Positions 42,882 to 51,345 of a stretch of 64,000 bases of DNA are shown piece after piece. The stretch lies in assembly GCA_017622995.1 (NCBI GenBank), contig JAGAQA010000014.1:1-64000 (forward strand), written 5' to 3'. How positions within the stretch are numbered: position 1 is the first letter of the stretch; the number at the start of each line of letters is the position of its first letter. Source of the stretch: Oscillospiraceae bacterium. GTDB lineage: Bacteria > Bacillota > Clostridia > Oscillospirales > Oscillospiraceae. The position numbers and the translations under genes were made by a program. The notes beneath the pieces are model-generated. The model saw only the letters and a program-made list of their open reading frames with translations. It had not been told where the DNA came from and made no database searches.

Positions 42882-45660
42882 TACCGTTTTTCGCAATTTC
42901 CCTCATTTCCTTGATATTTTTTCATAAGAAATGCTACGCAATCAGCTTCAGAAGTGTCCTTGACAGACAATCCATACGCTGCCATAACCGCAATATTATT
43001 TTTGCGATGTGCTTCAAGAAGTTCCGGCGGCATCGGATTATCGTACATTGTTGCCAGACTGCTATCAGGGAACAATGCTCTTGCATCAAGAATCCCTTGT
43101 GCTGTCTGTTCGATCTTTGCCCTTTGAGCCGCCGTCGGTGTAGGCCACGAAAATTGTTGTATAGTGCAGGAGAATACCGATAGTCGCTCTTCATTCTTCC
43201 ACACAAAGTCTTAACCCATGCCATATGAACATTTGACTCCAAAACGCCAAACATATACAAAGTTGCATCAGCGGCGGTCATGGCAGAATTGCTCACAATT
43301 ACATCTTTGCTCACAAATCCCATCGGAATGTAATATCTTGCCGAAGAAGAAGTTTCGGGTATCAGAATATAATCACTTTCAGGCTGCCTGATCTGAGAGA
43401 AAATCATCGGTGTCAATGCCTGTTTCTGAACTGCAACTGTCGGGGAAGCGCGTCTGATACTTGCAACTTTCTCAAAGCGTTCCTTGAGTTCAGGTATGTT
43501 TTTGTACGCATTGGGGGGTGCACCATCAAACCATAAACAATATCTGTCAATTTTGTTTATGAACTCTCTTGATCCCAGGAATAATTTGATATAATCCTTC
43601 AAGTGAGGATACTTTTTAATCAGCTCGTCCCTTTCGCCGGGTGATACAATCAAACCGCCATCATCCCAAGGCTTATTACCTTGGGTTAACTTAGGCATTC
43701 CTTTTGGTGCCGATCCTCTGGATTCAATATAGAAGTCAGGAGCATCAACCAAATAGCCATTGATGTGCTCTGCGGCTTTTCTTGAGCCATCAATTACAAT
43801 GAACTTCTCTTTTCGTGCTTTTCTGCTCACACAAATAATGACACAATGCACATGAGCCTTGATGTGAGCCTCACTATCCCATTGGAAAGTACGATACGCA
43901 AAATTGATGTGCAAACCACAAGACAAAAGCGGCTCCCACAAAGGACGAACTTGCTCACCTTGGGTTATAGAGTTGGTAGATACAAAGGCAACCTCAATTC
44001 CTGTTCCAGTAATATAATCGAATGCCTTTTTGTACCAACAAGCAACATAGTCCAGCTTGCCAACGGAATTAGCGGATCCGAACACAATCTCTTTATCTGC
44101 TTTCTGCTGTTCTGCAGTACTCTTTATCGAGCTGCCCACAAACGGAGGATTGCCCATGATATAATTCAGTTTGCTCTTTGGGACCACAGTTTCCCAGTCC
44201 ACACGCAACGCATTTCCAATGACAATATTAGCGTTGGTTTTCAATGGAAGGAAATCCAGGTGCATTAGCACAATACTCTCTGTCTCCTTCATCATCTGAC
44301 TCTCTGCAATCCACAAAGCGGTTTTTGCAACATCAGCGGCAAAATCGTTGATCTCAACTCCGTAAAATTGTCCGATGGAGACTTTAATAGAAAGCTCATC
44401 AACATTATCCAAGAGCATCTGACCATTTAGTAGTTCTCTCAAAATATCGTTTTCAATTCTTCGCAGACTTAGGTAAGTTTCGGTCAGGAAGTTACCCGAA
44501 CCACACGCCGGATCGAGGAAACTCAGAGAAGCTAACTTAACTTGGAACTCTTTCAGTTTCCGTTCACGCTGTTTTCGGACACCAATTTTTAGAATTTCAG
44601 CAAACTCAGTCTTTAGATCGTCAAGGAACAGAGGGTCGATAACCTTGTGAATGTTCTCAATGGAAGTGTAGTGCATACCTCCTGAACGGCGTGTTTCTGG
44701 ATTTAGTGTGCTTTCAAAGACAGCACCAAAAATAGTGGGAGAAATTTCCCGCCAGTTAAAGTGTGAAGCATCTGCCAATGCGTCTTTGATCTCCTGGGTT
44801 ATCTTCGGAATGATAATATCCTCTCTATCGAACAAGCCACCATTGCAGTATGGGAATGCTTCCAATTCTTCAGAGAGGTACATATCAGGGCGCACATCGT
44901 ATGGCGCATTCAGGACTTTGAACAGAGAGACCAACGCTGTCCTCATATCCTTTGGCTCATACTGATTGATGTACTTACTAAAGGCATCCTTGTTATCAAA
45001 CAGTCCAGCATCTTCTGCATACAGACAAAACACCAAACGAACACAAAGAATATTCAAACTCTCAAAGGTCTTTTTGTCATCAGGATGAAGATACTGCTTT
45101 AAGAAAGCATCATAGATTTTTCCAACGAGAGTACCTGCTTCTTGAGAAAGTTCGACTTCTTTCGATATCTTCTTGACCTTTTTCTCCAAAAGGAAATCAA
45201 GCAATGAATAGTGGCTCTGCAAGTCTTTAATAGAAACCTTTGTAATATTATCCTCTGGCACTTTGGTGTCCATGTCGTAAATCCAAATATCGGAGAAATT
45301 GGATATTACAATCCATCTTGCCTTTTCAGAAGAAGGAAGATTATCGTTATAGCGTTTGGCTTGTTCGTATGGAGTCAGATCGATTCCACCAGATTGATGG
45401 ATCTTCCTGTCCAACGCAATGCCAAAAGATTTCTGCTCAATTATGATCTTAGTTTCATGGATGTAAGCATCAATTCGCTTTGTATGACCGTCAACAATGA
45501 CCTTCTTTTGGAACTCGACTCGATCTGTGGCATCATCCGCCCCCATGATACGCTGAAGGATGTCAAGCCAATAGCTTCTGTCATCCTCGTCTTCTTTACC
45601 TTTGCCTGCCCATTTTTGATAAAATTGGCGGCAGGCTTCTCTTTTTTCGGAGTCTGTCAT
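42881..45660 (-). pseudogene. MmeI-like single-chain restriction-modification enzyme, frameshifted
   Basis: Encodes a type IIL (MmeI-like) protein combining cleavage, methylation and target recognition. An endonuclease D-x(n)-ExK motif lies at about D64 and EQK 75-77; SAM motif I LDPACGSGNFL at about 382-392; catalytic NPPF at about 504-507; then a recognition region. The main frame ends at 42934, but the family's C-terminal sequence (WPTPTAAQRAKIEQTAQ, ARALFPDSSLATMYDNPMPP) is found in another frame ending at 42881. One base is missing near 43148-43153, just after YNNF. The endonuclease and methyltransferase domains remain whole, so partial activity is possible. AT-richer than the neighbours; strong GAGGAGG start site. 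Confidence 0.85.
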
Positions 45661-45690
45661 TGCTCGTCCTCCTCGCGTCAGTTTTTCATT

Positions 45691-45719
45691 ATTGTAAGCA
45701 TAAATAGTAAAAAAATCAA
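45691..45719 (-). promoter_or_regulatory. Restriction-modification gene promoter
   Basis: Minus-strand TTGATT (45714-45719), 17 bases, TACAAT (45691-45696), about 30 bases before the ATG. The divergent gene has a weaker TTTTCA-N17-TATGAT-like promoter just beyond. Confidence 0.6.
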
Positions 45720-45826
45720 GGTTAGGTAGTGAGTATCTTTAGCATATCAAGGTCTTTTCAAATGTTAAATTCTGTGGTATGATATAGAAAAAACAAACAT
45801 TCTCCATAACTAAGGAGGTCTATTTC

Positions 45827-46498
45827 ATGAAACTGATTTCTATGCAAATTGCTTTGTTCGCACAGGATTTGATTTCTCGCCCTGATCTGCTGATGAATGA
45901 AATCAATGACAAGTTGGGAAATATCTTTGATACAATGCCCACTATCCTCAATCTCCCTGCGGATGTTCCGGCAGAGATCCCTCTGGCGCAAATCAGATCC
46001 AAAGACGGTGTATACGCATTAAATATTTCCAGAGGTCGAATAGATCTGATCATCACCCCCAGTTTCCAAGAGGATAAGACACCTCAGGATATGTTCAAAC
46101 AGTACAAGCCGATCGTAGACAAATATTACAAGACTTCGATGAAGTCTGTACCTATTAAGCGAATTGGTATTATTTTCACACTGTTTGAGCCATCCAACAC
46201 AAATGTTCAGGTGATTTACGAAAAGTACCTGAAAGAGAAGTATCGTTCTGATAGCATGGAAGTTACCGTTCACACAAACAATCAGATCCTTAACCTGGGT
46301 GTTGTGTATAACAATATTCGAAATGTACAAGCCGCGGTTATCCATGTAGGAAAAGAAGACCACACGGGTGTGGTGATTCAACTTGATACAAACAACGTTC
46401 CATCAAAGGAGGTTACCTTAACCTCTGAAATGGTGGCAAACATCATCTCCCACGCAGCAGCTAAACTGAAGCCTAGCGCAGTAAAGGAGTTGATTTGA
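45827..46498 (+). CDS. Hypothetical protein, first of a coupled pair
   Basis: I do not recognise this 223-residue soluble protein. It has no signal peptide or membrane helix and alternates beta-strand-like stretches (SKDGVYALNISRGRIDLIIT, VPIKRIGIIFTLFEPSNTN, NLGVVYNNIRNVQAAVIHVG), loosely recalling the sporadic TIGR04255-type proteins; that likeness is weak. A strong AAGGAGG site precedes the ATG. Its stop overlaps the next gene's ATG by one base. It lies divergently from a restriction-modification gene in an AT-richer island, so a defence role is a reasonable guess, not shown. Confidence 0.75.
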   Translation: MKLISMQIALFAQDLISRPDLLMNEINDKLGNIFDTMPTILNLPADVPAEIPLAQIRSKDGVYALNISRGRIDLIITPSFQEDKTPQDMFKQYKPIVDKYYKTSMKSVPIKRIGIIFTLFEPSNTNVQVIYEKYLKEKYRSDSMEVTVHTNNQILNLGVVYNNIRNVQAAVIHVGKEDHTGVVIQLDTNNVPSKEVTLTSEMVANIISHAAAKLKPSAVKELI

Positions 46499-46992
46499 TG
46501 GCTGCCGTCATTAAAAAGAATACAGATTCTTCTACTGCCACTCCGATTATTCAGGAACATCAAAACTGTTCCGGTTGTCCGCAGTATTTAAGCCCCCAAA
46601 GTGGCTCCACTTCAGGGCAACCCTCTGAAGTTCAACTGCTTGTCCAGTGCTTGACCCAAATGGGCGAAATGCAACTTGAAATCAATTCTCTTAAAGCTGG
46701 TCAAGGGAAAAGCACAGGATTCTATCAATCGCTCACCAAACTCAGTAATGTATCTCGTGCCGTAATCTGGATTTTGATGATTATTCCCATGCTCCAGCTA
46801 GTGGCATGTGCTGCAATAGTTTACTACCTGGGGATTCAAGAAGAATTATCAAGTCTGCTAACTTGGGTTCTTGGGGGTGTGAGTTTTCTCTCGGTCGCTG
46901 AAATGATAATCATGCCGATTAAGTTCGCTGTAATGGAAAATCGGATGAGTGAAATTGAAAGAAAGCTCTCTGAGAAGCAGGACACCAACTAA
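46498..46992 (+). CDS. Hypothetical two-helix membrane protein, second of a coupled pair
   Basis: A 164-residue protein not recognised. Residues 1-70 are polar, with a CSGCP motif near 23; a helical segment follows (VQLLVQCLTQMGEMQLEINS); then two hydrophobic helices (about 92-113, VIWILMIIPMLQLVACAAIV, and about 122-142, SLLTWVLGGVSFLSVAEMII), and a charged C-terminal coil (NRMSEIERKLSEKQ). The ATG overlaps the upstream TGA and has AAGGAG 10 bases before it, so the two products are probably made together. A soluble partner plus small membrane protein is a layout seen in abortive-infection systems; inference only. Confidence 0.75.
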   Translation: MAAVIKKNTDSSTATPIIQEHQNCSGCPQYLSPQSGSTSGQPSEVQLLVQCLTQMGEMQLEINSLKAGQGKSTGFYQSLTKLSNVSRAVIWILMIIPMLQLVACAAIVYYLGIQEELSSLLTWVLGGVSFLSVAEMIIMPIKFAVMENRMSEIERKLSEKQDTN

Positions 46993-47010
46993 ATTATCCA
47001 AAAACGCAAA

Positions 47011-47041
47011 TCCCACCACAACAAACTCGGATGTGGTGGGA
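47011..47041. terminator. Bidirectional terminator, hypothetical pair / recombinase
   Basis: Arms TCCCACCACA and TGTGGTGGGA between two convergent genes. Confidence 0.75.
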
Positions 47042-47045
47042 TATT

Positions 47046-47612
47046 TTATGCGTGCTTTTTGGCTCTTATTAGGGTACTCTTGCTGATCCCTGTCATGGTG
47101 GTGATCTGCCGATAGGTCTTTCCTTGTTCCAAGAGGGACAAAGCCAAAGCGATCTGTTCTGTCGTAAACTTCTTTGGTCTGCCGTCTTTGAAGTTGGGGG
47201 CTTGTCTGGCAACCGCCTTTCCTGTCTGCGTTCTCTCAACGATCATGCCCCTTTCGTACTCGGCAAACGCAAGCATGACAGTCAGAATCAAATTACCTGT
47301 AAGCGTGTTTTCAACAAGTCCCATATTCAAAATATGAACTCTGACACCTCTTTCAAACAACTCCCGAACAACTTGAACGCCCTCAATGGCAGTTCTGGCG
47401 AAGCGGTCAAGTTTACACACCACCAGCGTGTCCCCTTCCTGAAGGACTTCCAAGAGGCTCAGGAACTTCGGTCTGTCCATGGTCTTGCCTGTGAACGCTT
47501 CTTTTACTATCTTCTGGCAGCCGTACTTCTCAAGGGCGGCAACCTGATCCTCCAAACTGTTTCCATCTCGGCACTGAGCCGCTGTTGATACTCTTGCGTA
47601 GCCGTAAATCAT
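47046..47612 (-). CDS. Serine recombinase (resolvase/invertase)
   Basis: A 188-residue small serine recombinase of the Tn3-resolvase/Gin-invertase type. The catalytic serine is in [12 protein letters not shown]; the catalytic domain continues with [18 protein letters not shown] and [18 protein letters not shown]; a C-terminal helix-turn-helix ([19 protein letters not shown]) binds the recombination site. The ATG at 47612 has ACGGAGGA upstream and begins the conserved domain. No transposase partner is seen, so it could be a relic of a mobile unit or a stand-alone invertase. Confidence 0.92.
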   Translation of the reverse strand: MIYGYARVSTAAQCRDGNSLEDQVAALEKYGCQKIVKEAFTGKTMDRPKFLSLLEVLQEGDTLVVCKLDRFARTAIEGVQVVRELFERGVRVHILNMGLVENTLTGNLILTVMLAFAEYERGMIVERTQTGKAVARQAPNFKDGRPKKFTTEQIALALSLLEQGKTYRQITTMTGISKSTLIRAKKHA

Positions 47613-47639
47613 GGCTTTTTCCTCCGTTTTTATGACACT

Positions 47640-47745
47640 AAGTTCTGACACCGATTTTCGGCTTTTGGTTCTGTCCCCTTATGGATTCATAGAACTTCTG
47701 CATTCTGGCGGCACTGTCTTGCTTTGCCCGGAAATCTGCGCCACA
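47640..47745 (-). pseudogene. Possible 3' remnant of an open frame upstream of the recombinase
   Basis: On the minus strand, an open frame of about 35 codons, including [20 protein letters not shown], ends with a stop just before the recombinase ribosome site. It has no good start and begins after a stop codon next to the terminator at 47756-47788. It may be the tail of a gene cut at the island edge; too short to identify. Confidence 0.25.
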
Positions 47746-47755
47746 TAATCAAAAA

Positions 47756-47788
47756 ACAGCGGCAAAAGCATGGTGCTTTTGCCGCTGT
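47756..47788 (-). terminator. Terminator of the efp-CD1247 transcript
   Basis: Arms ACAGCGGCAAAAGCA and complement, followed on the minus strand by TTTTTTGATT. It marks the return to core genes. Confidence 0.9.
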
Positions 47789-47802
47789 CAGCTTATGGGG
47801 TA

Positions 47803-48279
47803 TTACTGGTCGTCGACCTCGTCGTCATCGAAGGTGAACTCCAGGGTCTCGCCGCAGTTGGGGCAGACAATGCTGCCGGATTCCAGGACTTCCTCATCGA
47901 AATCAATGACATTGCCGCAGGCGCACTCTACCTCGTAGATGGTAGAGTCCTCATCGCCGAAGTCAAAGCCTTCCTCGGGCTCCTCTTCGTCCTCCTCATC
48001 ATCGGGGTCGTAGTAGTCCTCGTCGTCCTCATACTCGTCCCAGTCGTCCTCGTCGTCTTCATCCATGATGAAGTCTTCGATGGCGTCCAGGTCCTCTTCG
48101 ATCTCGTCCAGCTCATCGGAGATGGCAATGGTGGTATCCTCAATGTCCACCATACGCTTGGACATATCGCCCAGCAGATCCACGATCGCGGCGATCATCT
48201 TTCCTTCGTTGGATTCCGTGTCCAGCTTCAGGCCATCCATCAGGCCCTTCAGGTAGGCGGATTTTTCAGAAATCGTCAT
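47803..48279 (-). CDS. CD1247-type acidic zinc-ribbon protein
   Basis: A 158-residue protein of the clostridial group with a CD1247 N-terminal domain (MTISEKSAYLKGLMDGLKLD then a helix MIAAIVDLLGDMSKRM). The middle (about 68-115) is an extreme Asp/Glu run with tyrosines, and the C terminus is a zinc ribbon with CACGN and CPNCGE. Function unknown; RNA-polymerase or ribosome association has been guessed from similar delta-like acidic proteins but is not shown. ATG at 48279 has AAAGGAG. It follows efp in the same transcript. Confidence 0.85.
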   Translation of the reverse strand: MTISEKSAYLKGLMDGLKLDTESNEGKMIAAIVDLLGDMSKRMVDIEDTTIAISDELDEIEEDLDAIEDFIMDEDDEDDWDEYEDDEDYYDPDDEEDEEEPEEGFDFGDEDSTIYEVECACGNVIDFDEEVLESGSIVCPNCGETLEFTFDDDEVDDQ

Positions 48280-48314
48280 TATAACTCTCCTTTTCCGGCC
48301 CATGGCCGGGTAGA

Positions 48315-48878
48315 TTAGACCTTGGAGCGGCCCAGGTACTCGCCGGTACGGGTATCGATCTGGATCTTGTCGCCCTCGTTGATGAACAGAGGCACCTTAA
48401 TCTCGGCACCGGTCTCCACGGTAGCGGGCTTGGTAACGTTGGTAGCGGTGTTGCCGGCAAAGCCAGGCTCGGTCTTGGTGACCACCAGGTCGGCAAAGTT
48501 GGGAGCTTCCACGCCGAACACATTGCCCTTGTAGCTCATGATGGTGCAGGTGTCGTTCTCCTTGACGAACTTGAAGGAATCGTCCAGAACGCTGGCGTCG
48601 ATGGGGGTCAGCTCGTAGGTCTCGCCGTCCATGAAGTAGTAGAGGTTGCCGTCGTTGTAGGAGTACTCCATCTTCTTGCGCTCAATGTAGGCGGTGGGGT
48701 ACTTGGCAGAGGGGTTGAAGCTGGTCTCGGTTACGCCGCCGGTGATGACATTCTTCATCTTCACGCGGACAAAAGCGGCGCCCTTGCCGGGCTTCACGTG
48801 CTGGAACTCGATGACCTGCATGACCTTGCCGTCCATTTCGAAAGTCACGCCGTTTCTAAAATCGCTTGCAGAAATCAT
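48315..48878 (-). CDS. efp: Elongation factor P
   Basis: EF-P rescues ribosomes stalled at polyproline. The 187-residue, three-domain protein has the P-site loop [10 protein letters not shown] with K32 as the position modified in Bacilli, and the closing motif [16 protein letters not shown]. No EpmA-like modification gene is in the window. AGGAGG precedes the ATG, and a promoter is at 48944-48972. Confidence 0.98.
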   Translation of the reverse strand: MISASDFRNGVTFEMDGKVMQVIEFQHVKPGKGAAFVRVKMKNVITGGVTETSFNPSAKYPTAYIERKKMEYSYNDGNLYYFMDGETYELTPIDASVLDDSFKFVKENDTCTIMSYKGNVFGVEAPNFADLVVTKTEPGFAGNTATNVTKPATVETGAEIKVPLFINEGDKIQIDTRTGEYLGRSKV

Positions 48879-48943
48879 TGGTTTGTCCTCCTAATGTATG
48901 TTCCCTTTGGGGGGATACAAGAATCTATATCCTTAACCATGAT

Positions 48944-48972
48944 AGTTTACCCTATAATCCGCTATTTTGCAA
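48944..48972 (-). promoter_or_regulatory. efp promoter
   Basis: Minus-strand TTGCAA (48967-48972), 17 bases, TAAACT (48944-48949). Confidence 0.6.
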
Positions 48973-48990
48973 GAGGGAGAAAGAAATTTT

Positions 48991-50055
48991 TTAGAGAATC
49001 AGCAAATCTTTGGGCAAATTGGTAATATCTTCGCAGCCGTCCGGCCCGACAATCGTCACATCCTCAATACGCACACCGAACTTTCCGGGCAGATAGATGC
49101 CGGGTTCCGCAGAGCAGACCGCGCCTGCGGGGATGGGATCGGGGTTTCGGAAGCTCAGATTGGGAGCCTCGTGAATTTCCAGCCCCAGGCTGTGACCATA
49201 GCTGTGACCGAAGTATTCGCCGTAGCCCGCGTCCACAATGACATTCCGGGCAGCGCCGTCAATTTCTTCACCGGTTGCCCCGGCTCTGGTGGCCGCAATG
49301 CCCGCCAGCTGGGCCTGAAGGACCACATTGTAGACCTTTTTCATTTCCTCCGTGGCGTAGCCCACCGCAACGGTACGGGTGGTATCGGAGCAGTAGCCCT
49401 GATTGAGCACGCCGAAATCCATGGTAACAAAGTCACCCTCCCGGATCACCCGGTCCCCTGCCACGCCGTGGGGCATGCTGCTGTTGGGGCCGGAAACCAC
49501 AATGGGATCAAAGGACAGGCCCTGGGCGCCGTTTTTATACATCCGGTAGATGAGCTCCGCCTGGAGCTCCAGCTCGGTCATACCGGCCTTGATAACGGGC
49601 AGCGTTTCCAGAAATGCCCTGTCGGCAATTTCCTGGGCCTTGCGCATCCGCTGAATCTCCCAAGGCTCCTTGACAGCCCGGAAGCCGTTGATTCTGGCAT
49701 TGCAGGGCACCAGTCTGGCATTCAGATTCTGCTCCAGATCACGGAACTCCGCAACGGTCAGATACTCCTCTTCAAAGCCCAGGGCGGTGATGCCAAAGTC
49801 CGCAATGGCTTCGTTGACGCACTTGGGATAGTTCCGCGCGCCCTGAACATCCAGAACCTCAAAATCCCGGATATTCTTCTGGGCGGACTCAATATACCGG
49901 CTGTCGGTGAAATAGCGGCAGCCCTTTTTGCTGACAACGGCCATACCCTCGGCAATGTCAAACTCGGCGCCGTAATGGCGGCTGTAGCGGGAGGTCAGAA
50001 GCAGGCCATCCACCTCGCCATCCAGTATGGACAGGAACTTATCTAGGTTTTTCAT
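48991..50055 (-). CDS. M24 family Xaa-Pro aminopeptidase
   Basis: A 354-residue cytoplasmic metallopeptidase of the PepQ/PepP type, expected to cleave X-Pro bonds. Metal ligands are visible: the Asp pair in TMDFGVLNQGYCSDTTRTV, His in GHSYGHSLGLEIHE, Glu in SAEPGIYLPG and Glu in FGVRIEDV. The N-terminal creatinase-like domain is complete. It overlaps the yqeG-like gene by 4 bases. It precedes efp, a common clostridial pairing with proline-related function. Confidence 0.93.
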   Translation of the reverse strand: MKNLDKFLSILDGEVDGLLLTSRYSRHYGAEFDIAEGMAVVSKKGCRYFTDSRYIESAQKNIRDFEVLDVQGARNYPKCVNEAIADFGITALGFEEEYLTVAEFRDLEQNLNARLVPCNARINGFRAVKEPWEIQRMRKAQEIADRAFLETLPVIKAGMTELELQAELIYRMYKNGAQGLSFDPIVVSGPNSSMPHGVAGDRVIREGDFVTMDFGVLNQGYCSDTTRTVAVGYATEEMKKVYNVVLQAQLAGIAATRAGATGEEIDGAARNVIVDAGYGEYFGHSYGHSLGLEIHEAPNLSFRNPDPIPAGAVCSAEPGIYLPGKFGVRIEDVTIVGPDGCEDITNLPKDLLIL

Positions 50056-50555
50056 GTTTCCATTCTCCTTTTTCTTGCTGCGAAAAGAAAGGGCAGCTCC
50101 AAAACATGTCTGGCTTTCAGCCAGATGGTATGATTATCAATGGCATCCACCAGAATCGGCATGACACCTGCCAGGTTTCCCGCCAATGTATCCGTGAAAA
50201 TCTGATCCCCCACAATGGCAGACTCCTCAGGCCGGAATCCAAACCGTGCCATGCATTCCCGAAGTCCTTTGGCAGATGGCTTGTGGGCCCGCATAATGTA
50301 ATCCAGGGAATAGGTTTCGCAGAATCGGATCAGACGCTCATTTCTGCTGTTGGAAACAATGGCTATTTTCACGGGGGACGCATTCATTTGTTCCAGCCAG
50401 GCAGCCATTCTTTCGGTGGGTACATCTGTTGTGTAGGGGACGATGGTGTTGTCAAAATCCATCATCAGCAGGCGAATGCCTTTCCCCAGCAGATAGTCCG
50501 GGGTCAGATCGGCGAGCGACCGGGTCATTACCCGGGGCAAAAAAGAAAGGGGCAT
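50052..50555 (-). CDS. yqeG: YqeG family HAD phosphatase
   Basis: A 167-residue HAD-superfamily IIIA phosphatase. Motif I is MMDFDNTIVPY, motif II the serine in IVSNSRNE, motif III lysine in RAHKPSAKGL and motif IV VGDQIFTD. B. subtilis YqeG lies beside ribosome-assembly GTPase genes; its substrate is uncertain. ATG at 50555 with AAAGGAG is chosen; the upstream in-frame extension crosses the promoter at 50610-50638. Confidence 0.9.
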   Translation of the reverse strand: MPLSFLPRVMTRSLADLTPDYLLGKGIRLLMMDFDNTIVPYTTDVPTERMAAWLEQMNASPVKIAIVSNSRNERLIRFCETYSLDYIMRAHKPSAKGLRECMARFGFRPEESAIVGDQIFTDTLAGNLAGVMPILVDAIDNHTIWLKARHVLELPFLFAARKRRMET

Positions 50556-50609
50556 ACGGTGTCTCCTTTGTTCATAGAATTGGAGGAGGTTCCCCCGATT
50601 CGGCCTTTT

Positions 50610-50638
50610 ATTATAGCACGGGAAGGAGGTTTTGTCCA
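50610..50638 (-). promoter_or_regulatory. yqeG-pepQ promoter
   Basis: Minus-strand TGGACA (50633-50638), 17 bases, TATAAT (50610-50615). It overlaps the ribosome site and ATG of the divergent gene at 50638. Confidence 0.7.
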
Positions 50639-51345
50639 TGGATTTTTCCGTGTACCTGGCCATGGCACCGGAGCAGGTGCTTCCGGAAGGGCTGCGCAAA
50701 GCCTTTCTCTTCTGCCCATTCGAAGAAAACGGCATACCGGAATCCCTGCCTGTGGGATGCCTGCCGGTTCTTACTGACCGCACACCCTTTGCACAGGGGA
50801 ACGCCAGGTACATCATTGACTGTCTTTCTGCCATCGCTTCCGGCAGCCCGGCCGTCCTGCTGGATTTTCAGCGAAAGGGACAAATGGGGCTGCGGGAATT
50901 TGTGCAGAAGCTTCGTTCTTCCCTTTCCTGTCCGGTGGCCGCCCCGCCGGAATACGCAGGCCCCGCCGGGCCGGTTTTTCTGCCGCCGATCCCGCCGGAT
51001 GTCATGCCGGAAGAGGCCCTCGCTCCCTGGCAGGGCCGGCAAATCTGGCTGGATCTGGCGCCATCGGTGCAAAAACTGACCCTGACCGCCGCGGGGTGCA
51101 GCAGCTCTGAGACAGCCGAAATGGGCACCGGCGGTTTCCCGGATGCGGCACTTTTCTGTCACTACCGGCTGGAAACGATCCAGGAAGACCGTGTCCAATT
51201 TACACTATGGCGTACCGGCGAAGATCTGTCGGCGCTTACAGCCAGGTTACCCGAACTGGGTGTCTGCGGCTGTGTAGGGCTTTACCCGGAACTCAATGCC
51301 TGCGGTTTTGTAAAAGCGCCGCCTCTTCCCGGCTCTGACAGGTGA
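50638..51345 (+). CDS. Hypothetical protein
   Basis: A 235-residue protein I do not recognise. AAGGAGG lies 8 bases before the ATG, and reading-frame composition matches the genome. The sequence includes NARYIIDCLSAIASGSPAVL and LREFVQKLRSSLSCPVAAPP, which could suit a barrel fold, but there is no clear motif. The start is within 30 bases of the divergent yqeG promoter, and its 3' end overlaps the opposing yhaN-like gene by 53 bases. No signal peptide or membrane helix is seen. Confidence 0.65.
   Translation: MDFSVYLAMAPEQVLPEGLRKAFLFCPFEENGIPESLPVGCLPVLTDRTPFAQGNARYIIDCLSAIASGSPAVLLDFQRKGQMGLREFVQKLRSSLSCPVAAPPEYAGPAGPVFLPPIPPDVMPEEALAPWQGRQIWLDLAPSVQKLTLTAAGCSSSETAEMGTGGFPDAALFCHYRLETIQEDRVQFTLWRTGEDLSALTARLPELGVCGCVGLYPELNACGFVKAPPLPGSDR

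Noticed and set aside
43140..43160. Programmed frameshift in the restriction enzyme
   Set aside because: There is no slippery heptamer or long homopolymer; a single missing base explains the frame change better.
47046..47612. Complete transposon around the serine recombinase
   Set aside because: No transposase, no terminal inverted repeats and no res-like site were recognised, so only the recombinase is called.
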